This document shows, in pieces, positions 10,375-19,298 of a stretch of 64,000 bases of DNA. Numbering within the stretch: position 1 is the first letter of the stretch; the number at the start of each line of letters is the position of its first letter. The DNA lies in contig NZ_VLLF01000004.1 of assembly GCF_007830545.1 (NCBI RefSeq), forward strand, positions 310,001 through 374,000, read 5' to 3'. This DNA is from Roseibium hamelinense. GTDB lineage: Bacteria; Pseudomonadota; Alphaproteobacteria; Rhizobiales; Stappiaceae. The notes below the pieces were generated by a model, which was given only the letters and a program-made list of their open reading frames with translations, was not told the DNA's origin and made no database searches. Both the position numbers and the translations under genes were made by a program.

Positions 10375-13300
10375 ATGAAGTTTTCAAAGCTGCGTGTTGT
10401 TGGATTCAAATCGTTTGTAGAGCCGATGGAATTTGTCATCGGCGACGGCCTGACCGGCGTGGTCGGGCCAAATGGCTGCGGCAAGTCCAACCTGGTTGAA
10501 GCGCTTCGCTGGGTTATGGGCGAAAATTCCTACAAGAACATGCGCGCGTCCGGCATGGACGATGTCATATTCTCCGGTAGTCTAAACCGTCCAGCCCGCA
10601 ACACAGCCGAAGTCACGCTGTTTCTTGACAATCCGGACCGAACGGCGCCTGCGTCGTTCAACGACGCCGACACCCTTGAGGTCAGCCGCCGGATTGAACG
10701 CGAATCCGGCTCGAATTATAAAATCAACGCCAAAGATGTCCGGGCCCGAGACGTTCAGCTGTTGTTTGCAGATGCTTCGACTGGCGCGCGCTCTCCAGCC
10801 ATGGTCCGGCAGGGTCAGATTGGCGAACTTATCTCATCTAAGCCCACCTCAAGGAGGCAAATTCTTGAAGAGGCGGCCGGTATTTCCGGGCTGCACAGCC
10901 GCCGGCATGAAGCTGAAATCCGGCTTCGGGCTGCCGAGCAAAATCTAGAGCGGCTCGAGGATATACTGGTCCAAATTGATAGCCAGCTAGACAATCTTCG
11001 CCGGCAGGCGCGCCAAGCTACACGATATCGCAATTTATCGGGCGAAATTCGGGCCGCGGAAGCAACGATCTTGTATCTGCGCTGGGGTGATGCGCGAGAT
11101 GCGCTTCAGGCAGCGGAGGCTCAACACGGCGATGCGGAGCGCGAGGTTCGCGAAGCGACTGCACTGCAATCTGAGAGCGCCCGTGTCCAGGCGATTGCCT
11201 CCCACAAGCTCCCCGAACTCAGAGACGCGGCTGTGAGCGCTGCGGCAGCCCTGCAAAGATTGCTGATTGCTCGAAACGAGCTCGATTCGGAAGAGCGGCG
11301 AATCAAGGAGCGGCTGCAGGACCTCGAGCGGCGCCTTGGACAGCTGGCGGAGGATGTCGAGCGGGAAGAGCGCATGGTGTCCGAAAATGAAGAGGTTCTG
11401 GAGCGCCTGAATGAGGAACGTGCCGAGCTGCTAGAAGAAAATGAGTCGGTTGCTGAGCGCTCTAAAGTGGCCGGTGAAAAAATTGCCGAAGCTGAAGAAG
11501 CGGTGAAAGAGCTTGAGGCGCGCCTCGCGGAGGTGACGTCTGCCAGGGCGAACGCAGCCGCAGAGCAACAGCGGTTTCGCCAGCGCATTGAAGAAGCGCG
11601 TCAGCGTGCCAGCCGGTTCGGCGCCCAGGCGGAAGCAGCGCGGGCGGCTTACTCCGAGATAGAAGCCGAACTTGCCAAGATGGATGGGGTGAGTGACACC
11701 CGCGAGATGGCTGAACTTGCCGAAGAAAGTGTATTGGAAGCAGAAGCTGCCGCTGTAGCCGCAGAAGCAGAAGTCGCCGAAGCGCGCAGCCAACAGGAAA
11801 ACATGCGTGGGCCTGTCACGGAGGCCCAGACAGTATTGTCCGGGCTCGAAACCGAGGCCCGGACACTAGAAAGCGTATTGAATACGGGCATGTCGGGCGC
11901 TTGGTCGCCGCTAGTAGACGCTCTTACCGTGTCGTCCGGTTTTGAGACCGCCTTAGGCGCCGCGCTTGGTGACGATCTTGATGTACCCCTCGACAAAGAT
12001 GCAGCCGTGCGCTGGGCAGGCGCTGAGATTGGTGATGAAGACCCCGACTTGCCTCCAGGTGCAAGGTCATTGCAGGAGGCGGTAGTGGCCCCTGCCGCTG
12101 TCGCGCGTCGTCTGGCCCAAATCGGTCTGGTCGAGCCGTGCGATGGCGCCGCCCTGCAAAAACTCCTCAAACCGGGGCAAAGGCTTGTCTCGCAGGATGG
12201 CGATCTGTGGCGTTGGGACGGGCTTGTTATGAGTGCCGACGCACCGACGCCTGCCGCGCAACGCCTTGCCCAAAGGAACCGGCTTGCCGAATTGGCCGAC
12301 GCGATCGAGCGCGCCCGGATCGAACTTGAGCATCGTATAGAAGCCTATGGCATGGCCACAGAGGATCTTCGGCGCGCCGGAGAGGCTGAACAGGCAGCGC
12401 GGACTTTGCTCCGCGAGCGCCAGAAGAAGCTGGCCGAGGCGAAGGATGCCTTAACGGCTGCCGAGCGCGCTGTGTCTCAATTGAGCGCGAAGAAGGAGGC
12501 TGCAGCCGAGCGTATGGCCGGTCTTGACGAGCAGGCATCAGAAGCGCGTGAACAGTTGGAAATTGCAGAGGAACAATCACTGGAGCTGCCGGGACTGGCG
12601 GTTTTCGAAGAAGACATCGATCGGCTCACCGGCGATGTATCGTCAGCCCGGTCGAAATTGGCGGAAGCACGTGCGGTGTCCGAGGGGCTTGTGCGCGAAA
12701 AGCAAATGCGGGACCGTCGGTTGGAAGCGATTGCCCGCGAATATGATGGCTGGAAAACCCGGGCGGCCAACGCGAGTTCGCAGATTGAAGTACTGAAAGC
12801 CCGCCAGCGTGAAGCTGAAGAAGAACGCGATGTCTTGGTTGAAGCTCCGGAAGACCTCGAACTCAAGCGGCGTGATCTGCTGTCTGCCATCAGCAACGCG
12901 GAGGACGAGAAAAAGAAATGTGACGACGAGCTGCAATCTGCAGAAACTGACATGGCTGACTTTGATCGCGTCGCGAAAAACGCTCTTGAAGCCATGGCCA
13001 AGGCGCGCGAGCAAAAGATCCGGGCAGAGGAGCGCCTTCAGGCGGCGCGCGACCGGAAACAGTCGCTTGAACGGCGCATCGATGAAGACCTGGAGACACC
13101 GGTTTCTGCACTTCCCGGAATTGCAGGTCTCAAAGAAGGCGCACCGCTGCCGGATGTTGATGCGATTGAGCGCAAACTTGAGCGCCTCAAAGCCGAACGC
13201 GAGCGTCTTGGCGGCGTGAACCTGCGTGCTGAGGAAGAATTGCGCGAAGTCGATGAGCAGAAGATCACGCTTACAACCGAACGGGACGATCTGATCGAGG

Positions 13301-13833
13301 CGATCCGGCGGCTGCGAACAGGTATTTCCAACCTGAACCGTGAGGCACGGGAGCGTCTCCTCTCGGCGTTTGAGGTGGTGAACGGCCATTTCCAGAGGCT
13401 GTTCACGCATCTGTTTGGCGGCGGCACGGCTGAATTGCAGCTGGTTGATTCTGATGATCCGCTGGATGCCGGTCTGGAAATCCTCGCGCGCCCCCCGGGC
13501 AAAAAGCCGCAGACTATGACGCTTCTGTCCGGGGGTGAGCAGGCGCTCACTGCCATGTCTTTGATTTTCGCGGTTTTTTTGACGAATCCGGCACCAATTT
13601 GCGTTCTGGACGAGGTGGACGCTCCGTTGGATGACGCGAATGTGGAGCGGTATTGCGATCTTCTGGACGAGATGGCACGAAGTACGGAGACCCGATTTGT
13701 GGTGATTACTCACAATCCAATCACGATGGCGCGGATGAACCGGCTGTTCGGCGTGACAATGGCAGAACGCGGCGTTTCACAGCTCGTTTCAGTTGACCTT
13801 GAGACCGCAGAAAGATTCCGTGAGGTCGGCTAA
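10375..13833 (+). CDS. smc: Chromosome segregation ATPase SMC
   Basis: Structural maintenance of chromosomes protein (1152 aa) that compacts and segregates DNA with ScpA and ScpB, neither of which is in the window. The N-terminal head has the Walker A motif GPNGCGKS at residues 31-38. Two long coiled coils rich in E, A, R and K flank a hinge at about residues 490-620. The C-terminal head has the LSGGEQ signature near 1051 and Walker B with ICVLDEVDAPLDD near 1075-1087. The ATG at 10375 has GGGAG five bases upstream; an upstream TTG (10309) is unsupported. Confidence 0.97.
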   Translation: MKFSKLRVVGFKSFVEPMEFVIGDGLTGVVGPNGCGKSNLVEALRWVMGENSYKNMRASGMDDVIFSGSLNRPARNTAEVTLFLDNPDRTAPASFNDADTLEVSRRIERESGSNYKINAKDVRARDVQLLFADASTGARSPAMVRQGQIGELISSKPTSRRQILEEAAGISGLHSRRHEAEIRLRAAEQNLERLEDILVQIDSQLDNLRRQARQATRYRNLSGEIRAAEATILYLRWGDARDALQAAEAQHGDAEREVREATALQSESARVQAIASHKLPELRDAAVSAAAALQRLLIARNELDSEERRIKERLQDLERRLGQLAEDVEREERMVSENEEVLERLNEERAELLEENESVAERSKVAGEKIAEAEEAVKELEARLAEVTSARANAAAEQQRFRQRIEEARQRASRFGAQAEAARAAYSEIEAELAKMDGVSDTREMAELAEESVLEAEAAAVAAEAEVAEARSQQENMRGPVTEAQTVLSGLETEARTLESVLNTGMSGAWSPLVDALTVSSGFETALGAALGDDLDVPLDKDAAVRWAGAEIGDEDPDLPPGARSLQEAVVAPAAVARRLAQIGLVEPCDGAALQKLLKPGQRLVSQDGDLWRWDGLVMSADAPTPAAQRLAQRNRLAELADAIERARIELEHRIEAYGMATEDLRRAGEAEQAARTLLRERQKKLAEAKDALTAAERAVSQLSAKKEAAAERMAGLDEQASEAREQLEIAEEQSLELPGLAVFEEDIDRLTGDVSSARSKLAEARAVSEGLVREKQMRDRRLEAIAREYDGWKTRAANASSQIEVLKARQREAEEERDVLVEAPEDLELKRRDLLSAISNAEDEKKKCDDELQSAETDMADFDRVAKNALEAMAKAREQKIRAEERLQAARDRKQSLERRIDEDLETPVSALPGIAGLKEGAPLPDVDAIERKLERLKAERERLGGVNLRAEEELREVDEQKITLTTERDDLIEAIRRLRTGISNLNREARERLLSAFEVVNGHFQRLFTHLFGGGTAELQLVDSDDPLDAGLEILARPPGKKPQTMTLLSGGEQALTAMSLIFAVFLTNPAPICVLDEVDAPLDDANVERYCDLLDEMARSTETRFVVITHNPITMARMNRLFGVTMAERGVSQLVSVDLETAERFREVG

Positions 13834-13949
13834 GGGATTGTCCGAATTGAACCGCTGGGGTGCAACAGCCATCAAACTTCGGTAGTGTTTTCGGTTGAGA
13901 ACTGAAAAAAGCCATTGAACGCAATGGGTTATATGTTTCCGACCTGTTC

Positions 13950-13978
13950 TTGACAGGGCGTAGGCCCCCGACTATGGT
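13950..13978 (+). promoter_or_regulatory. Sigma-70 promoter of the atp (Fo) operon
   Basis: TTGACA (13950-13955), a 17-base spacer and TATGGT (13973-13978) lie about 60 bp before the atpI start. The -35 box is a perfect consensus and the spacer is optimal, fitting a highly expressed housekeeping operon. Confidence 0.7.
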
Positions 13979-14037
13979 GCGCGCGGCTTACGGGGGTATT
14001 CCGGCGCCTAATCTTTGATACGCCGGTGCGGGGCATC

Positions 14038-14430
14038 ATGAACAACTCTGCGCATAACGGTGGAAAAAAAGATCAGGATCCGGCACCCGCGGAAGCGGAC
14101 CTGTCGACCCGGCGGGACCAGCTGAACCAGGTGCTGGACGCGCGCCGCAAAGCTGACGAAGCTTCTGCGAACCCGCGGCCCAGCAGCACAGCCGGCTACG
14201 CGCAGGCAATGAAGCTCTCCTCTGAGTTCATTGCCGGCATAATAGTTGGTGGCGGTATGGGCTGGCTCTTCGACCGATGGCTGGGGACGTCGCCGTTTGG
14301 GCTGATAGTCTTTTTGCTACTGGGTTTTGCGGCGGGCGTCTTGAACGTGTTACGGGCTGCGGGTTATGTCGCTGAACCGGATGCAAGGGCGCTGCGTGCA
14401 AAAGATCGAGACGACAAGTCTGAAACGTAA
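14038..14430 (+). CDS. atpI: ATP synthase protein I
   Basis: Small membrane protein at the head of the Fo operon; in other bacteria AtpI assists c-ring assembly or cation supply. It has a long hydrophilic N-terminus (about 55 residues), then two transmembrane segments around FIAGIIVGGGMGWLFDRW and GLIVFLLLGFAAGVLNVLRAA, typical of the alphaproteobacterial AtpI family. ATG 14038 is preferred; an in-frame GTG lies 12 bp upstream. It is the first gene behind a consensus promoter and is followed by atpB after 45 bp. Confidence 0.9.
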   Translation: MNNSAHNGGKKDQDPAPAEADLSTRRDQLNQVLDARRKADEASANPRPSSTAGYAQAMKLSSEFIAGIIVGGGMGWLFDRWLGTSPFGLIVFLLLGFAAGVLNVLRAAGYVAEPDARALRAKDRDDKSET

Positions 14431-14475
14431 TCGCGCTCATGCGCCCTGTTTTGAACGAGCGAAGAAGGCTGACCG

Positions 14476-15225
14476 GTGGCGAACGATCCGATCCATCAGT
14501 TCCAAATCCAGAAACTTTTCCCCATTGAAGTTGGGGGAATGGATTTCTCTTTCACCAACTCTTCGCTGTTCATGGTTTTGACCGTGGCGGCGGCATCGGC
14601 TTTTCTGATTTTCACGACAAGCGGCCGAGGCTTGATCCCAAGCCGGATGCAGTCCATCTCGGAAATGGCTTATGAATTCGTGGCAGGAATGCTTCGAAGT
14701 TCGGCCGGCACTGAGGGGATGCGGTTTTTTCCGCTGGTGTTTTCGCTGTTTATGTTCGTGCTCGTTGCGAACCTGCTCGGAATGTTTCCGTATTTTTTCA
14801 CGGTGACAAGCCACATCATCGTAACATTCATGCTCGCAATGCTCGTGATATCGACCGTTGTTATCTACGGTCTGATGCGTCATGGCGCCAAATTTTTCCA
14901 CCTCTTCACGCCCGCCGGAGTGCCGTCAGCACTTTTGATTATTGTAGCGCCGATTGAGGTTGTTTCGTTTCTGTCCCGTCCGATCAGTTTGTCGGTGCGT
15001 TTGTTCGCAAACATGCTCGCGGGCCACATCACCTTGAAAGTTTTCGCCGGTTTCGTTGTCAGCATGGGCGCCGCCGGCGCGGTTGGCACCGCCGGTGCAA
15101 TTCTCCCGCTTGGGATGACGGTTGCCATTACGGCACTTGAGTTCCTAGTTGCGTTCTTGCAGGCCTACGTTTTTACGGTCTTGACCTGCATGTATCTCAA
15201 CGACGCACTTCACCCGTCACACTGA
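14476..15225 (+). CDS. atpB: ATP synthase Fo subunit a
   Basis: Integral membrane proton-channel subunit of Fo (249 aa, GTG start). The essential arginine lies in [14 protein letters not shown], in the helix facing the c ring. Other family landmarks are [28 protein letters not shown] and the C-terminal [18 protein letters not shown]. An AAGGCT sequence precedes the start. It lies in the operon atpI-atpB-atpE-b'-b; F1 genes are not in the window, matching the split Fo/F1 arrangement of Rhizobiales. Confidence 0.97.
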   Translation: MANDPIHQFQIQKLFPIEVGGMDFSFTNSSLFMVLTVAAASAFLIFTTSGRGLIPSRMQSISEMAYEFVAGMLRSSAGTEGMRFFPLVFSLFMFVLVANLLGMFPYFFTVTSHIIVTFMLAMLVISTVVIYGLMRHGAKFFHLFTPAGVPSALLIIVAPIEVVSFLSRPISLSVRLFANMLAGHITLKVFAGFVVSMGAAGAVGTAGAILPLGMTVAITALEFLVAFLQAYVFTVLTCMYLNDALHPSH

Positions 15226-15295
15226 GCAAACCCATCATGCGGCGACGAGCGCGCCGCTTGTGAAATCTGCAAAACACTACGTAGGAGCACGTGTC

Positions 15296-15523
15296 ATGGA
15301 AGCAGAAGCAGCAAAGTACATCGGCGCCGGTATCGCATGCCTCGGCATGGGCGGTGCAGCGATTGCACTGGGCACCATCTTTGGTAACTACCTCAACGGC
15401 GCACTGCGCAACCCGACAGCAGCTGACGGACAGTTCGGTCGTCTGGTGTTCGGCTTCGCGGTTACAGAAGCTCTTGGCATCTTCTCCCTGCTGGTCGCTC
15501 TTCTTCTCCTTTTCGCTGTCTAA
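15296..15523 (+). CDS. atpE: ATP synthase Fo subunit c
   Basis: Proteolipid of the rotating c ring, 75 aa. It has two transmembrane helices joined by the polar loop around RNPTA (residues 38-42), and the proton-carrying carboxylate E58 in the second helix (FAVTEALG). The first helix has the glycine-rich packing face ([17 protein letters not shown]). The ATG at 15296 follows GGAGCACG; an in-frame start 36 bp upstream is not used by the family. Confidence 0.97.
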   Translation: MEAEAAKYIGAGIACLGMGGAAIALGTIFGNYLNGALRNPTAADGQFGRLVFGFAVTEALGIFSLLVALLLLFAV

Positions 15524-15601
15524 TCTCAACTGAACCGAGATTTCCGACGCGACTCCGGTGGGCGGCGCCAGCGCCGCCCGAACGGATTTTGGAGATAGGA
15601 C

Positions 15602-16150
15602 ATGGCAGGCAACGCCGAACAAACCAACACGGAATTGCATATTCCGGCAGATGAGCATGGCGCCGGCTTCCCGCCGTTCGATAGCTCGACCTTCGCATCT
15701 CAGATCCTTTGGTTGGCGATTACTTTCGGCCTGTTCTACTGGATCATGAAAAATGTGGCGGTGCCGCGGATTGCCGGTATTCTCGAGGATCGAGAAGACC
15801 GGATTGCCGGGGACATTGCAGAAGCCAACCGGCTGAAGCAGGAAACCGACGAGGCAATCGCCGCTTATGAACAAGCTTTGGCCGAAGCTAGGGCGAAAGC
15901 GCATGGTATTGCGCAGGATACCCGTTCCAAGCTCAAAGCAGATCAAGAAGCACGCCGGGAAAAAGCCGAAGCCGACCTGAACAAGAAGCTGATCGATGCT
16001 GAGGCACAAATAGCCAAGGTTAAGTCCGAAGCGTTGGACCAGGTTGGCGACATTGCTTCTGAAACCACCTCAGCTCTGGTTGAGGCTTTGATCGGCAAAG
16101 CGCCGACAAAAACCGACCTAAACAAAGCCGTAAAATCGGCAATGAACTGA
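15602..16150 (+). CDS. atpF2: ATP synthase Fo subunit b'
   Basis: One of two b-type stator subunits (182 aa). A polar N-terminus precedes one transmembrane helix (ILWLAITFGLFYWIM), then a long charged coiled coil, the peripheral stalk that anchors F1. A duplicated, divergent b/b' pair is characteristic of alphaproteobacteria and other photosynthetic-type ATP synthases. A GGAGATAGG element precedes the ATG. The b gene follows after 10 bp. Confidence 0.94.
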   Translation: MAGNAEQTNTELHIPADEHGAGFPPFDSSTFASQILWLAITFGLFYWIMKNVAVPRIAGILEDREDRIAGDIAEANRLKQETDEAIAAYEQALAEARAKAHGIAQDTRSKLKADQEARREKAEADLNKKLIDAEAQIAKVKSEALDQVGDIASETTSALVEALIGKAPTKTDLNKAVKSAMN

Positions 16151-16160
16151 GGAGGGTTCG

Positions 16161-16640
16161 ATGGACGCATCATTTTGGGCGCTGGTCGGCCTTGTTCTGT
16201 TCTTCGTTTTGATCTTTTACCTGAAGGTTCCTGGTAAAATCGGCGGTGCGTTGGATAAGCGGGCCGACGATATACGCAAGGAGCTAGAAGAGGCGCGCAA
16301 ACTCCGCGAGGAAGCTCAGGAACTACTCGCCGAATACCAGCGCAAACGCTCTGAAGCCGAGGCGGAAGCCGAAGGCATCATCGCCGAAGCAACTGCTGAA
16401 GCAGAACGTTTGACAGTCGAGACCAATCAGGCGCTCGAAGAGATGATTGCCCGGCGGTCAAAATCGGCTGAAGACAAGATTGCTCAGGCCGAAAGCCAGG
16501 CGATTGCAGAAGTGCGGGCGAAAGCAGCTGATGTTTCTGTGACCGCAGCGCGCGAGATCCTGGCAGCGAAAGTGACCGACAAGGTCGCGGACGACATCCT
16601 CGACAAGAGTATTGACCAGGTTAAGAGTCAGCTCAATTGA
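16161..16640 (+). CDS. atpF: ATP synthase Fo subunit b
   Basis: Second stator subunit (159 aa). The N-terminal membrane helix starts almost at the first residue (FWALVGLVLFFVLIFYL), followed by a coiled coil (RADDIRKELEEARKLREEAQ). It pairs with b' to form the peripheral stalk. A GAGGAGGG ribosome-binding site sits just upstream. It is the last gene of the operon, ending at a strong terminator shared with rnhB. Confidence 0.95.
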   Translation: MDASFWALVGLVLFFVLIFYLKVPGKIGGALDKRADDIRKELEEARKLREEAQELLAEYQRKRSEAEAEAEGIIAEATAEAERLTVETNQALEEMIARRSKSAEDKIAQAESQAIAEVRAKAADVSVTAAREILAAKVTDKVADDILDKSIDQVKSQLN

Positions 16641-16663
16641 TCTGATCTAGTCTAGCGAATACG

Positions 16664-16692
16664 AAAAAGCGGCCTTGGTGGCCGCTTTTTTA
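16664..16692. terminator. Bidirectional terminator between atpF and rnhB
   Basis: An 11-bp stem AAAAAGCGGCC / GGCCGCTTTTT with loop TTGGT. It has T runs in both directions, so it can serve both converging genes. The rnhB stop codon lies in its right-hand T run. Confidence 0.88.
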
Positions 16693-17328
16693 TTTAATGG
16701 CCGCCTGCACTGGTTTGAACGACATCCTGTGGTGCCGGCTTGGGCCAAGATTAGACAAGGCAATTTGGTGTTTTGGGACGCCATATCCCTTGTGAACTTC
16801 GAAGCCGAAGTCCGGGACATGGTTGGCAAGGCGCGTCATCATGCGGTCACGCGTAACCTTCGCCACAATTGATGCAGCTGCGATACATAGACAGCGCCCG
16901 TCTCCCTTCACAAGTGCTTGGGCCGGTTGTTTGAGACCGGGGGGAATGTCTCGCCCGTCTACCAAGACGTAGTTGGCCGGGACGGCAAGACCATTTACGG
17001 CCCGGGCCATGGCTTGCAGCGTGGCCGCGCGTATATTGAGCTGGTCGATTGTTGCAGGTGCCGCGCTGGCGATGCACACCTGAGCGCTTGCCATGATGTC
17101 CTGAAACAGCGCTTCACGCTTCGCCTCGGCAAGTTTCTTTGAATCGTTGAGCCCGGACGGTAAATTGTCGTAGTCAAGCACGACAGCTGCCGTGACAACT
17201 GGCCCCGCCCATGGACCCCGCCCTGCTTCGTCGATGCCGGCAAGCCGGCTTTGAAAGGAGCATGAATACGCCCGTTCTCGCGTTAAATCGGGTGCAGCTC
17301 CAAAATGAAGATCGAATAAGCCTGCCAT
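16690..17328 (-). CDS. rnhB: Ribonuclease HII
   Basis: Cleaves the RNA strand of RNA-DNA hybrids and starts removal of misincorporated ribonucleotides. The 212-aa product has the GIDEAGRGPWAGPVV motif (first catalytic D and E), LNDSKKL, a central VDGRD aspartate, and AAASIVAKVTRDR before HKGYGVPKH. The ATG at 17328 follows AGGAAAG. It is convergent with atpF and lies 43 bp downstream of the radical SAM gene, probably cotranscribed with it. Confidence 0.95.
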   Translation of the reverse strand: MAGLFDLHFGAAPDLTRERAYSCSFQSRLAGIDEAGRGPWAGPVVTAAVVLDYDNLPSGLNDSKKLAEAKREALFQDIMASAQVCIASAAPATIDQLNIRAATLQAMARAVNGLAVPANYVLVDGRDIPPGLKQPAQALVKGDGRCLCIAAASIVAKVTRDRMMTRLANHVPDFGFEVHKGYGVPKHQIALSNLGPSRHHRMSFKPVQAAIK

Positions 17329-17371
17329 ATCGCTTTCCTGCCAAGCCTCTGAGGATCGAGCAAGCGCAACA

Positions 17372-18496
17372 TCAAAACAAATCTAGTTGAACACCGCCTT
17401 TTTGTGGGGAAACGAAGCTTGCCGTATCGAGTTTCTTTTGCCGAAGGCTCAGGTCGAGCCGTTTGGCTGCCAACGAAAAACGTTTTGAAATTTGTTCTGC
17501 ATAGGGACCACCTCCACGCATTCGAACACCCCATTGGGCGTCATAGTCTTTGCCTCCGCGCATGGACCGCACCAAGCTCATGACATGGCGATAACTGTCC
17601 GGCCGATTGCGGAACAGCCAATCTCGGAACAGTTCGGATACTTCTCTAGGCAAACGCAACAAGACATAGCCGGCGCCTTCTGCGCCATGGTCTTTTGCGG
17701 CTTCCAGGATCTTTTCGATTTCGCTGTCGGTTAGGGCCGGAATCACCGGGGCTACCATGACAGAGGTTGGAATACCTGCTTCTGAAAGTCTTTGAACAGC
17801 CTCAAGCCTCTTGTGGGGCGCTGATGCCCTGGGCTCCATCGTACGACACAGTTTTTTGTTTAAAGTCGTGACTGAAACGGCAACTTTTACGAGGTTGCGG
17901 TTTGCCATATCCGCCAAGATGTCGGTGTCGCGTGTGATGAGTGCGGATTTTGTAACGATGGCAACAGGGTGATTGTATCTGTTCAGTACTTCCAAAATGC
18001 CGCGCATCAATTCGTAACGGCGTTCTAGCGGCTGATAAGGGTCGGTGTTGGTGCCGATGGCAATTGAGCGTACCGAATAGCCTGGGCGGGAAAGTTCCCG
18101 CTCCAAAAGTTCGGCTGCGTTCGGTTTCGCAAACAGCCGCGTTTCAAAATCCAATCCCGGAGAAAGCCCCATATAGGCGTGGCTCGGACGCGCAAAGCAA
18201 TAGATGCAGCCGTGCTCACACCCGCGATACGGATTGATCGAACGGTCAAAGGATATGTCGGGAGACTCGTTGCGGGTGATGATGGTCCTTGCCCGTTCTT
18301 CCTGTACCTCGGTTTTCAGGACAGGAATTTCATCATCAAGGTCCCAGCCGTCATCTATATATTCCCGTTTTGTTCTCTCAAAGCGTCCGCTGGTATTAAG
18401 GCCGGCTCCTCGGCCCCTGCGGCGTTCCGCCGGCACACTGGAGGTGCCGTCTGCTGCAAAACCATCTTGTAACAAGGCTGCGGCTGAAGAATCCAT
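17372..18496 (-). CDS. Radical SAM protein, PA0069/SplB-like family
   Basis: Iron-sulphur SAM enzyme family whose substrate is unknown. The cluster motif is C-X3-C-X2-C (RGCEHGCIYC), preceded by the signature INPYRGC and followed by the SplB-like core (IGTNTDPYQPLE, VAIVTKSALITRD). It is usually annotated as PA0069-type, distantly related to spore photoproduct lyase, but there is no evidence of that activity here. The ATG at 18496 has GGAG seven bases upstream (374 aa); longer TTG/ATG starts to 18553 are possible. rnhB follows in the same direction. Confidence 0.9.
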   Translation of the reverse strand: MDSSAAALLQDGFAADGTSSVPAERRRGRGAGLNTSGRFERTKREYIDDGWDLDDEIPVLKTEVQEERARTIITRNESPDISFDRSINPYRGCEHGCIYCFARPSHAYMGLSPGLDFETRLFAKPNAAELLERELSRPGYSVRSIAIGTNTDPYQPLERRYELMRGILEVLNRYNHPVAIVTKSALITRDTDILADMANRNLVKVAVSVTTLNKKLCRTMEPRASAPHKRLEAVQRLSEAGIPTSVMVAPVIPALTDSEIEKILEAAKDHGAEGAGYVLLRLPREVSELFRDWLFRNRPDSYRHVMSLVRSMRGGKDYDAQWGVRMRGGGPYAEQISKRFSLAAKRLDLSLRQKKLDTASFVSPQKGGVQLDLF

Positions 18497-18597
18497 GAAA
18501 GCTCCAATTTGAGAACATAAGAAGAACATGTTTGTCTTTCGCTGTGAATGCAAGTCTTCATCTCGCCCTGCACAAAAAAAAGCGCTAAGTAAGCGTC

Positions 18598-19290
18598 ATG
18601 ATCAGCGTCATTGTTTCGACACATAATTCAGAAGCCGACTTGGCACATACACTGGGAGCTCTTGTGACCGCTGCTGCAGACGGGGCGGTTAAAGAGGTGA
18701 TTATAGCGGATGCCGGATCCGAAGATGCCAGTCATCAAGTGGCTGATGCGGCCGGTTGCATATGGGTAACCGGTCCTGAAAGCCGCGGGGAGCGTTGGCG
18801 TTTGGGTGCCCGGCATGCCCGGCGTGGTGAATGGCTATTGTTCCTGCCACCCAACGCGATTCTTGAAACAGGATGGCATCACGAAGCCCAATCGTTCATC
18901 GAACGCTCCGAACGGTCCGGCGCCGGGACATACCTGGCCGCCGCATTCAAGTTGAGATTTGATGCATACGGGTTCGGACCACGTCTTGCCGAAGCCCTGG
19001 CCATCATTCGCTCTCAGCTTCTTGGCATGCCTTACGGCAACCAGGGTCTGTTGATCAGCCGTCGGTTTTATGAGGACTTGGGCGGTCATCGGCCGCTTCC
19101 TGAAATGGAGGATATTGACCTTGCCAAACGGATTGGACGCTCAAGGTTGGTTATCTTGCGCGCGGCCGCCGTTTGTACCGAGACGCCCGGATCGGACGGT
19201 GTGGTTAAAAGTTTTCGGAAATCAATTGCCCGTTTTTGTGTGGGGACGCTGCGTATTCCGCCGAGTCTAGTGTTGAAAATACACGGATAA
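18598..19290 (+). CDS. Family 2 glycosyltransferase
   Basis: A compact GT-A fold glycosyltransferase (230 aa) starting with the nucleotide-sugar binding strand ISVIVSTHNSEADLAHTL. It contains an ADAGSEDAS aspartate region and the likely acceptor/base segment PEMEDIDLAKRI. It resembles small stand-alone glycosyltransferases of the TIGR04283 kind. No membrane anchor is seen, and no glycan biosynthesis genes are nearby, so the acceptor is unknown. It is divergent from the radical SAM gene and convergent with the RND gene, 8 bp apart. Confidence 0.85.
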   Translation: MISVIVSTHNSEADLAHTLGALVTAAADGAVKEVIIADAGSEDASHQVADAAGCIWVTGPESRGERWRLGARHARRGEWLLFLPPNAILETGWHHEAQSFIERSERSGAGTYLAAAFKLRFDAYGFGPRLAEALAIIRSQLLGMPYGNQGLLISRRFYEDLGGHRPLPEMEDIDLAKRIGRSRLVILRAAAVCTETPGSDGVVKSFRKSIARFCVGTLRIPPSLVLKIHG

Positions 19291-19298
19291 CACAGAGA

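Noticed and set aside
12643..13713. 356-codon reading frame antisense to smc
   Set aside because: It lies opposite the SMC coiled coil and C-terminal head, which carry conserved motifs on the plus strand. The antisense translation has no recognisable domain.
15197..16009. 270-codon reading frame antisense to atpE and atpF2
   Set aside because: It spans two certain ATP synthase genes and their ribosome-binding sites on the other strand; its cysteine- and histidine-rich translation has no domain.
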